In this document: one piece after another, positions 37,846-47,209 of the stretch
Position numbering within the stretch: position 1 is the first letter of the stretch
How the letters are laid out: each line of letters starts with the position of its first letter
Assembly (NCBI GenBank): GCA_030549335.1
Contig: JAUKPH010000017.1
Span: forward strand, 12,671,501-12,735,500
Direction: 5' to 3'
DNA length: 64,000 bases
Origin: Pontederia crassipes
Lineage: Eukaryota; Streptophyta; Magnoliopsida; Commelinales; Pontederiaceae
Made by a program: the position numbers and the translations under genes
The notes under the pieces: generated by a model
What the model was told of the DNA's origin: nothing
The model's database searches: none
Seen by the model: the letters and a program-made list of their open reading frames with translations, nothing else

Positions 37846-38560
37846 GCAGATGCGTCTGTTTCTCTATAACAAATATGAAAAATTTGCAAGAACAAGTATA
37901 GAAAAAAAAATCTACCACAAAAAAACAAAAAACAAAAAAAAAAACAAAAAAAAATCTGTCATATGAAAAAAAGTCTGTTACAATTAAGGATAGAAAACAA
38001 AATCTACAGATGCAGTAAGTACAGAACTTAACATGGGCATCATAACAAGTCAGCATAAGCTATCATTTGAAACCAAGATTTTACTTATGAATCAAACACA
38101 TGTTCCATAATTTATGTGTAAGAATAAAATGAGAAACAAGGCATGTAGCAAAGATGAACATTGACATAAGCGCAAAGGTTCATTATTCCCATATTTCAAT
38201 GCAAAAAAAAAAAACTTCCAGACAGAAAAACATGAAGTTTTGGTATTCAAGTCAATACAAGATTCTTCACTAGCTTCTTTCTTTGGTCTTATCTCAATTT
38301 CCTCAATGAGAAGCCCTCTTTTCTAATTTCTTCCATTGAATTCCTTCAGACTAATTTCCACTTTGCCATCCTCTCGCTCATCATTGTGGAATTCCCCTAG
38401 TTCAATCTCCATCCACCTATCACCCATCCCTCTGTTGAGGAGTTCTAATGTTTGCATCCACCTTCATGCAATGTCGATAATGAGAGTAGTAGTTGTGCAA
38501 CCGTATCATGTTTCTAGAGGATTGATCTCCAATTTTCACAGTACACTATTGATTGTTGGC
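37846..38560 (-). pseudogene. F-box/PP2-B pseudogene, copy C (3' flank and part of exon 3)
   Basis: 'gcagatgcgt.tgtttctctat' at 37846 equals the start of copy B at 35705, and similarity continues through the 3' flank into exon 3 (about 38290-38550). The coding part has several small indels and stops abruptly inside the PP2 domain, just after the VKIGDQSSRNM segment. There is no exon 2 or F-box. It is a dead fragment. Confidence 0.8.
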
Positions 38561-38609
38561 CCCCATTTGTTACAGGCTATTTTACGGTGATTATTAACCT
38601 ATGAATTGC

Positions 38610-38890
38610 AGGGTATGAAATTTAATGGACTTGTGTATTTATGCAGGATATTCCTAATTCCTTGGCCACTATCTAACAATATTTGCACATTATGCAGGAT
38701 GAATTTGCTAAGGAAGGTTCTAGTTCTTTTTTATAAAAGGCTCAAGGTTTATAATATTGGTTTCAATATTTCAAAGTGCAAATCAAGGTGAAGTGTCAGG
38801 AAGTAGTCCCATGCATGTTAATCGTGAAGGGAATCAGCAGCCTTTCTTTCAGGGTGGGCTGCCCAGTCTAGCATCATTAGTAGAATTGTT
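38610..38890 (+). pseudogene. Fragment resembling a plant BAG6/Scythe-like ubiquitin-domain gene
   Basis: After splice-acceptor-like sites near 38644 and 38698, frames read IPNSLATI-stop-QYLHIMQ, then DEFAKEGSSS, and later QPFFQGGLPSLASLVELL. The pattern of '..SL.TL.QYL..' followed by 'GLP..ASL.E.L' recalls the middle of plant BAG6-like proteins. Stops and missing pieces show it is dead. It ends where the long-TIR element begins. A possible second piece of the same family lies at 63130. Identification is from memory of the family and is weak. Confidence 0.3.
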
Positions 38891-39254
38891 GTTGGTAGCA
38901 TGGTGCTACCAACATCTCGGCTGCCCATGATGAAATCCACGGCTTACATGACTCAAATGATTTCAGCCGTCCGATTCATGATCGACGGCCGAGATTAAGA
39001 TCTCTTTTTAATTTTTTTCCTAATAACCCTATCCAAACGACGACATTTCCCCCACTCTTTCTTGTCCACAACTTCGCCACCCTCGGAGCTCTTTCGACCT
39101 CCGCTCTCGCCGTCCGATCTCTCGCCATCCGTTCTCTCGCAGTCCGCACACTCACCTTCTGCTGTCTCGCTGAGCCGACGCGCAATCCGGCCACCCATGC
39201 CGATCCGACTTTCGCTGTTTCGATAGATCTGCGTAGATCCGCGACAGATGTACT

Positions 39255-39335
39255 CAGATCTGCGCAGATCCGTGATGCCATCGATAGATCCGTGATGCCA
39301 TCGATAGATCCGTGATGCCATCGATAGATCCGTAG
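39255..39335. repeat. Three-copy 20 bp tandem repeat in the left TIR
   Basis: The unit gatccgtgatgccatcgata occurs three times in a row (from about 39267), followed by a partial copy. The right TIR has the related 'gatctgtgcagatctgtcgg' but not this expansion, so the array grew after the element formed. Confidence 0.9.
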
Positions 39336-39469
39336 ATCCGCTTCAACCTCGCTCCTCACCACCACAGTTGGTAGCATGGTGCTACCAACATCTCGGCCGC
39401 CCATCATGGAATCCACGGTTTACACGCTTTGATCTATCTCGGTCATCCGATTCTCGATCGACGGTCGAG

Positions 39470-40450
39470 ATTATGTCCTATTTTTTCTATTGGACTGCAC
39501 TCTCCTCTCTCTCTCTTCTTCATCCAATGGCCGTGCGCTCGTGCGATCCTCCCCGCTGCCTTGCGCTCGTGTGATCCTCCCCGCTGCCGTGTGATCCTCC
39601 CCTCAGCCGCCGATCTCCAGCCAAATCTACGTGTTTTTCCCATCGTCGGTCGACCTCTCGCCGCGGCTGCCGCTCTCTCGCCCGCATCTGATGCATTTCT
39701 GGCGCTCTCCTCCCTCTCCTCTTCGTTCACGACAGCGCCTTCTCCCCCTGCCAACGTGCGCTCGATTGACCCTTCGCTAGCCGAGATCGATTATTGTTGG
39801 TAGATCTCTCACTGTCCCCTAATTTGTTGCCAAGGTCCCTCGCCGCCGTCGCCAGATCTGTTGCCGAGATCCCTCGCCGCCACCGTATTCCATGATCCCT
39901 CGACGTCGATGATCGCCCTCTCGCCCAGCTCGACCGCCGCCGCTGCCCCTCTCTCGCCCAAGTGGACCACCGCCGCCGAGATCGACCGCAGCACTCTCGC
40001 CTTCCGCCATCTCGCGAGAACGGCCACAGCCGCCACGCGATCCGGCCACCCACGTGTGAGAGAGTGCTCGGATATGCGGTCATCTTTGTCCCCCGATGAG
40101 ATCTATGCATTCTCCGGCCAGAGCCGCGCGATCTCCCCGCCACCGCCATTCTCTCACCCTTCGCCGTTTCCTCGCCTCTCTCCGTCGCCATTCGTGCTCT
40201 CGCCCCCACCGCCACCACCGTCGTTCCCTCTCGTCCCGCCGCCATCATTCTCTCTGCCCGTCGCCGTTCCCTTGCCTCCCTTCACCGTCGCTCTCTCGCC
40301 CCCGTCGCCGCCATTCCCTCGCCCCTGCCGTTGTCGTTCTCTCGTTCTCTCCTCCCTCGTCGTTCCCTCGCCTCCCTCTATCATTCTCTCATTCAGTCAT
40401 CGTTCCCTCGCCTACCGCGTCGACCGCTGTTCTCCAAAAGTTGTAATTTG
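39470..40450. other. GC-rich simple-composition interior of the long-TIR element
   Basis: This is built of 'ctctcgccc', 'cgccgttccct' and 'cgccaccgt' phrases. Long frames are open on both strands with proline, serine and arginine bias, which is what such composition produces by chance. I do not call a gene. Confidence 0.55.
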
Positions 40451-40572
40451 ATTAAAATTTTATTAATATTGATTAGTTGATCTTGTATTAGCTGATTAAA
40501 ATTTCATTGAAATCAGCATCCTCAAATTGTACAAAACTCAAACTCGAATGCACACAAATTTCACATCAAAAT

Positions 40573-41006
40573 TGTTGCGGAATATCCTCGATATCAACTT
40601 ACTGTTGATACCGCCGTCTGAGAGAAATTAAAGAACATATAGTAGAAAAGAAACAAGAAATCACACAGAGAAAGACACACAGATTTTACGTGGTTCGAAG
40701 ATTGTCTCCTACGTCCACGGTCGTCACATAGTTTCACTTTATTCAGATATCAATTGATCACCAATCAAACATTACCCAGATTCCCCACAATATATGATGC
40801 ATAATCACTACCAGATATGTGCCTTGGATAACAATCCACGATAATTCTTCATAACTCCATATCTAACAAATAAGGTAGTTATGATAACCGCTCAATTTTC
40901 TCAGATTATGATTATAAGGAAGTTACAATCTCTCATATTCTTCCTACCATATATAACAACAAATTAATTATGTCCAAAATCAGACTCCACCTAATTAACT
41001 CCGATA
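40573..41006 (-). repeat. 3' LTR of the copia element
   Basis: It pairs with 44919-45353; shared blocks include 'gcggaatatcctcgatat', 'gagaaagacacac' and 'atatctaacaaataaggta'. It lacks the ~20 bp 'atatatcttatcctgattc' stretch of the other LTR. Confidence 0.92.
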
Positions 41007-41092
41007 ATCTCCCATTTGAAGACTGATTCTCTTGAGATTGAGCTGCACTTGCCTGTGCTCGAACTCTGGACAAACTGAGGTTGCGCAGAACC

Positions 41093-44000
41093 TCAATTTT
41101 TCATGACCACCATCGTGGTCAACATGTCAGCTGGATTCTCTGAACCTCGAATCTTCTCAAGCACCAATGTCTTCTCTTTCCGAAGATCTCTGATAAAATG
41201 GTACTTCAGTCTAATGTGCTTCATCTTGGCATGATACACTGGATTCTTTGCTAAATGAATTGCACTCTGACTATCACTATATAGACTCGAACTCGGTTGC
41301 ACCTTGCCCAGCTCTTCAAGGAACTCCTTCAGCCAAATTATCTCCTTACATGCCTTTGTCATGGCAATGTACTCCAATTCAGTAGTAGATAGAGCAACAA
41401 CCTTCTGCAATTAAGACATCCAATTTATCATCGTACCACCTAAAGTGTACACATATCTGGTGGTGCTTCTGACAATATTAATGTCACCACCTAAATCTGC
41501 ATCAACATAACCCTTCAGATCCAAATTACTTTTTTCGAAACATAAGCACATACCTTTGGTTCTTTTCAAATACCGAAGGATCCACTTCACTGCTTGCCAG
41601 TGCTGCTTTCTTGGATCTGACATCTATCTGCTCATAACTCTCACTACATGAGCAATATCTGGTCTGGTGCTAACCATAGCATACATAAGACTGCCTGCTG
41701 TTGATGCATATGGAACCTTCCACATGTGTGCACGTTTCATATCTATCTTGGGCGATTGCTCCTTCGAAAGCTTGAAGTGACTCGCCAAGGGTGTCTGTAC
41801 TGACTTGGCATCTTGTATGGAAAACCTCTCTAACACCTTTTCAACATAGGCTTCTTGTGTCAACTTCAGTGTACCTACTTTTTTGTTCCGAACAATTTCC
41901 ATCCCAAGAATCTTCTTCGCGGCTCCCAAATCCTTTATCTCAAACACACTTGATAATTGTTTCTTGAGCCTTTTAATTTCCATCATATCAGAACCTGTGA
42001 TGAGCATATCATCCACATACAATAGCAATATGATGTAACAATTATCAAAATATTTGATATAACAACAATGCTCAGAAAAACACTTAGCATATTCCATGCT
42101 AGTCCTGAAGTTATCGAACTTCATATACCACTGTCGAGGGGCCTGCTTCAAACCATACAAGCTTTTAGTCATCTTGCATACCAGGTTCTCTTTACCAGGA
42201 ACCTGAAATCCTTCTGGTTGCTTCATATAAATATCTTCCTCCAAATCACCATGGAGGAATGCTGTTTCTACATCTAATTGCTCAAGATGTAAGTCCTCAG
42301 CTACAACTATACTCAACACCAATTTAATAGTAGTTAATTTTACAACTGGTGCAAATATATCAGTATAGTCAATACATTCCTTCTGCTCGAAGCCTTTCAC
42401 AACCAGCCTTGCTTTATACCTTTTGCCACCATCTGCCTCCTCTTTAATCTTGTACAACCACTTGTTGTGCAATGCCTTCTTCCCTTTAGGCAATTCCACC
42501 AGCACCCAAGTATTATTCTTGTACAATGAGTTCATCTCGTCCTGCATTGTTAACTCCCACTTGAAAGAATCATCAACCTCCAAGGCTTCCCTAAAACAAT
42601 CCGGCTCATCAACATCAATTAGCAATATAAAATCTAAAGAAGGAGAATACCTCACAGGTGGTCTTATTTCCCAAGTAGATCTCCTAATGGGGGTGGAGTA
42701 CTCGGCCCAACCTGTATTACCTCAAGCTCTCGTTGAACAATTTTCTGTAACCAACCACATCTTCATCTGAAATACCCCTGCATTTCTATATTATGCAACA
42801 CACTTGTCTTTATACATGGTCTTTTCATGGAACACCACATTTATTTCCTGGATAATTTTTTTATTTTTATTATCCCAAAAACGATATCCAAACTCATCAG
42901 AACCATAACCAATAAAGAAACACCTCTGAGACTTAGCATCTAATTTGTCTATACATGCAGAATCAATATGCACATATGATAGGCAATCGAAAATTCTCAG
43001 ACGAGAAAGATCTACCTCCTTACCACTCCAGATCTCCTTTGGTAGTTTGTTCTCCAATGGTACAGATGGCCTACGGTTGATCAGGTATGCCGTTGTGCTC
43101 ACTGCATTTGCTCAAAATGACTTCGATAGACCTGCATTGATCCTCATGCTCCTGGCGTGCTCATTCAGCATCCTATTCATCCGTTCAGCAATCCCGTTCT
43201 GCTATGACATCCTCGGAACTATCATCTCCATTCTGATGTCATGTTCCCCGCAGAACTCCTTGAACTCATGGTTCACATACTCATAGCCATTGTCAGACCG
43301 TAAACACCTGATCTTGACGTCAGTTTCATTCTCTACCTGCGCCTTCCATTTCTTGAAAGTAGAGAACACATCAGATCTATTTTTCAGAAAATAAACAATA
43401 CCTTTCCGGAATAATCGTTGATAAATGTCACATAATACAGTGACCCGCCAAGGGATGGAACTCGAGATGGCCCCCACACATCCGTGTGCATAAGCTCCAA
43501 CTTGCTACTCTTCGGCATCCTTGGCACTTTGCTGAAGGTGACTTTCCTCTGCTTTCTCAACACACAGCCTTCACAAAGTCCACCATTGACTGACTTCAGA
43601 TCTGGTAGTCGTGTGCAGAACCTTCATCCCCTTTTCACTCATATGTCCAAGTCTACAATGTCAGACTTTAGACATACCATCCGAATCAGCTGCTGCAATA
43701 ATCTTCGTATTCGACGACCTGTACAAAATACCCAGCTTGCTGCCCCGTGCGATCACCATAGCTCCTTTGGTGACCTTCCAGGTATTACGCACAAATACCG
43801 TAGTGTAACCCTCTGAGTCAAGTTGTCCAACCAAGATCAGATTTCTCTTCAATCCCGATATATGTCGAACATATTTCAGCTTCCAAGTTGTCCCATTATC
43901 GGTGACAATCTTCACGTTCCCTTTTCCCACAACATCCAAACATTTATCATCGGCTAGATAAACCTTGCCAAAGTTACCGGTAGTGTAATATTTCATACTC

Positions 44001-44869
44001 TCTCTTTGTGATGTGGAATGGTATGAAGCTCCAGAATCCAAAATCTAGGATTCTATCGGACTGTCAACACTCAGAACTAATGCATCTGAGACTTCTTCTG
44101 TAGTAGTATTTGCCGACTTCTCATTGGTTTTCTTCTTAGGTGCTCTGCAATTCTTCTTCATGTGACTTTTCTTCCCGCAATTCCAGCATGCGAATTCACC
44201 AGATCTCGACTAACTTCGTCGCCTTGCATTTGATCTTCCTTGGTTTTGTCCTCGCTGTTGAGTTCTTCTCCTTCTCTCTGCACTTAACGACGAGCTTGAG
44301 GCTTCTCCTGATTCTTTCCTACGAACGTCTTCACTTAGAATCAGATCTCGAATATTATCGAGCTTCAACTTCATTGAACCGGAAGAACTGCTAACCGCCG
44401 TCACAATTGCACCCCAACTTTCTATCAAAGAAGATAACAAGATCAAAGTCCTCACTTCATCATCAAAAGTGATACTCATCGAATTTAACTATGTGATGAT
44501 AATGTTAAATTTGTTGATGTGATCCACGACCGAAGCTCCCTCAGACATCTTCAGGTTGAATAACCTTCTCATCAAATACACCTTATTTGATGCATATGGC
44601 TTCTCGTACATGTTTGATAATGCCTTCATCAAACTCGTCATGATCTTCTCGTTCACAATGTTAAAGGATATGTTACGCGCCAACGTCAGCCTGATAACAT
44701 CAAGTGCCTGTCAGTCGAGGAGCGCCCAGTCCGCGTCGCTCATCGCCTCTGACTTTTTTCCAAAGAGATGCTCGTGCAATTTCTTTTGATACAGATAATC
44801 TTCGATCTGCATCTTCTAGAAGTCAAAGTCTCTACCATCGAACTTCACCTTTCCGTCGTCTGTCGCCAT
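41093..44869 (-). pseudogene. Copia gag-pol polyprotein, broken
   Basis: Reading on the minus strand from the ATG at 44869: gag (KMQIEDYLYQKKLHEHLFGKK), an in-frame stop after RDFDF, and a zinc knuckle CWNCGKKSHMKKNC (about 44190-44150). Then follow protease ILDSGASYHST (about 44040), a GAG-pre-integrase and integrase region (43800-42790), and RT with LLYVDD (about 42020, within 42655-41624). RNase H (41623-41093, with VALSTTELEYIA and DSQSAIHLAKN) ends in ENPADMLT. Stops at several junctions (near 44485, 44207, 44042, 43200, 41623 and elsewhere) break the frame. All catalytic blocks remain recognisable, which suggests moderate age. Confidence 0.88.
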
Positions 44870-44918
44870 CGCTCCCACTGCTCCATGAACTACTTCACCG
44901 AAGAGCTCTGATACCAGT

Positions 44919-45353
44919 TATTGCGGAATATCCTCGATATTGATACCAATGTCTGGGAGAAATTAAAGAACAGATAGTGGAAGAGAAATAAGAAATCGCA
45001 CATAGAGAAAGACACAAATTTTACGTGGTTCCGAGATTATCTCCTACGTCCACGGCCGTCACAGAATTTCACTCTATTCAGATGTCAATTGATCACCAAT
45101 CAAACATTACTAAAGTCCCCCACAATATATGGTGCATAACCGCTACCAGATATGTGCCTTGGGTAACAATCTAGGATAACTATATATCTTATCCTGATTC
45201 TCTATAACTCCATATCTAACAAATAAGGTAGTATGATAATCACTTAATCTTATTAGATTATGATTGAAGTTACAATCTCTCAGATTTTTTCTACCATATC
45301 TAACAATAAATTAGTTAGGACCAAAATCAGGCTCCACCTAACTAACTCCAACA
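44919..45353 (-). repeat. 5' LTR of the copia element
   Basis: It lies next to the tRNA primer-binding site (44905-44918), which fixes it as the 5' LTR in element orientation. Confidence 0.92.
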
Positions 45354-46229
45354 AAAAGTAATCACAAAAAGAAGTACGTTGAGTTATGAGCTCCAGAATA
45401 TGTTGATACCAAATCTAAAGAAGCTTAACTAATCTACAATATGGATTAAAACAAAAAATTTACAGGATGAAAAATTGAGATTAACAAAAAATTAGCTCGA
45501 CGACGGAAGTGGTCGAGCTGACGGCGACGATGGGCGATCTCCTCGCATCGTTGGTCGAGATTGGCGGTGACGGGTCATGAGCTCGGCGTTCCTCGGAATG
45601 ACGTCGACGGCGGCGAGTGGCGACAGATGACTGAGGCTTCGAGGACGAGATCGATCGTCGAGGGCGAGATTGGTCGTCGGGGCAAATCGCGAAGGGGGCG
45701 GAACCAATCACCGGGCGAGGTCGAGGGTCGAGGGCGGCGGGGCTGGCGAGAGCAACGGTGGTGGACGAGTCAGGCAGTGGGAGAGGCTAGCAACGGCGGG
45801 CGAGGTCGATGGTCACGGTGATGGATTACGAGACGGCAACGGTGGCGAGGGGTCGCAAGGAGCGAGGTCGAAGCGGATCTACGGATTTGCCGGCGGCGTC
45901 GCGGATCTGTGCAGATCTGTCGGCGGATCCGAGCAGATCGATCGCGAATCTACGCATATTTGTTGAAAGCGACGGAGGTCAGATCGGCGTGGGTAGTCGG
46001 ATCGCGCATCGACTCGGCGAGACGGTGGAAGGCAAGTGTGCGGACGGCGAGAGAGCCCCGAGGGCGGCGGAGTCGTGGACGAAAAAGAGTGGGAAAAATG
46101 TCGTCCTTCGGGTAGGGTTATTAGGAAAAAAAAATTTAAAAAGAGGTCTTAATCTCGGCCCTCGATCATGAATCGAATTGTCTAAGCGGTGGATTTCATC
46201 ATGGCCGGCCGAGATGTTGGTAGCACGTG

Positions 46230-47209
46230 AGGCGTGATTGCCCCCTTTTTCTCCCCAAACGTACCCTAATCCCTTTTCGTCCGCGATCCGCCGCCGCCGA
46301 GCGTCTGCCAGGGCGCTGTTCGCCGCCGCCGATTGTCCTGCTCGTCGCCTGGAACCTGGTATACTCTCCCTTCCTCCCTCCCTCCCTCTCTCTGTATTTG
46401 GCTGGCCATCTCTCCTTCGTTCGCTGCCTAAGGATGCCCCTGCTCGTGTGCAGCCACCGCCGACGTCCTTCGCTTGCTGACCTCCTGCAGCCGTCTGCTT
46501 CTGCCTGTACACGCTTCCTCCCTCTTTCTCGTCATGTTTATGGCTGCGGCCGCCCTTCGTCTTTCTCGATTTGTTTACAAACAGATGAACAAAGGAACCT
46601 CCCTTGGTCCCTCCCTCTTTCTTTGTATGTGTGAACACGTTTCTCCCTCTTTCTCTATTTGTTTGCGAACAGAGGAACAAAGGAACCTCCTTCGGTCCCT
46701 CCTTTGAATGTGCGAATTGCCGAACCTCCCTCACTCACTTTCTCTATTTGTTTGCGAACAGAGGAAGTGAGGAACCTCCCTCGGTCCTCCCACTTTCTTT
46801 TTATGTGCGAACAACTGAACCTCCCTTGATGAACCGAGGAGGTGACTGGTGAGGGGTTCAGAATGTTAGATTAAGTTATTCTGTTTGTGGCTGCCTCCAT
46901 CTGATTGTCACTTACCGAGGGGGTGAGGGGGTCTATGCGAATTAATATATAGTGTCGTGTTACGTGTATACGATTTCGTGATTTCCCGGACCGTGTCCCA
47001 TCCGTTTTACGTGTTTCACAACATTGATTGTGGTGTCTAATATTAAAAAAACGTTTTGTACATACTATAAGATAGATTGTGGTGTCTCGTTTTGGTTTTG
47101 TTTCAGCTTCAGTTTCTTTTGATGTATTTGGATGGTACTCTTTTGATTGGAAATCTGTTTTCGTGTCTGGTGTGTAACAGGGACTGGTTGATTTGGCAGT
47201 TGATATCTT
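46230..47209 (+). promoter_or_regulatory. Promoter, leader and probable 5' UTR intron of the prolyl-tRNA synthetase gene
   Basis: The GC- and CT-rich DNA at 46250-46360 ends in a donor-like 'aacctg|gtatac'. A second part ('ttttgtttcag|cttcag', near 47106) comes before the ATG at 47210, so a leader intron is likely. Between lie three imperfect repeats of a ~70 bp unit with 'tttctctatttgtttgcgaacagagg' and 'ggaacctccctcggtcc' phrases (46560-46820). The end of the long-TIR element is only about 30 bases from the start of this leader. No TATA box is obvious. Confidence 0.5.

Larger units (their letters stand above)
40573..45353 (-). mobile_element. Ty1/copia LTR retrotransposon, Tork/Tnt1-like, minus orientation
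   Basis: The LTRs are 40573-41006 (3' LTR) and 44919-45353 (5' LTR), about 434 bp each and clearly alike but diverged. Plus-strand termini are tg...ca, mutated to ta at each inner edge. Next to the 5' LTR the minus strand reads actggtatcagagc, a primer-binding site for initiator methionine tRNA. Next to the 3' LTR is a purine tract (aaatgggagat). Flanks are aaaat and aaaag, a near-match 5 bp duplication. The gag-PR-IN-RT-RNase H order with integrase before RT is copia. Several stops make it inactive. It lies inside the long-TIR element. Confidence 0.93.
38890..46225. mobile_element. Long-TIR (MULE-like) element, interrupted by a copia retrotransposon
   Basis: The left end (38900-39250) and the reverse complement of the right end (45850-46225) match closely. 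Both begin gtgctaccaacatctcgg and continue through '..gatgaaatccac', 'cgattcatgatcga', 'cctaataaccctacc' and a 'gacgacatttttcccactc'-like block. A second copy of the terminus lies inside at 39373-39500 in the left-end orientation. Without the copia insert the element is about 2.6 kb and has no transposase that I can recognise. The long terminal repeats suggest a Mutator-like element. A 9 bp target duplication is not evident. Confidence 0.7.

Noticed and set aside
39470..40450. Long frames on both strands rich in Pro, Ser and Arg, up to ~196 codons
   Set aside because: The DNA is GC-rich with simple repeated phrases that keep all frames open. No domain, splice signal or homology is visible, and it lies inside a transposon.
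45979..46734. 251-codon minus-strand frame
   Set aside because: It spans the MULE TIR and the synthetase leader, two unrelated sequences, and reads as low-complexity Gly/Arg/Lys. It is a chance frame.
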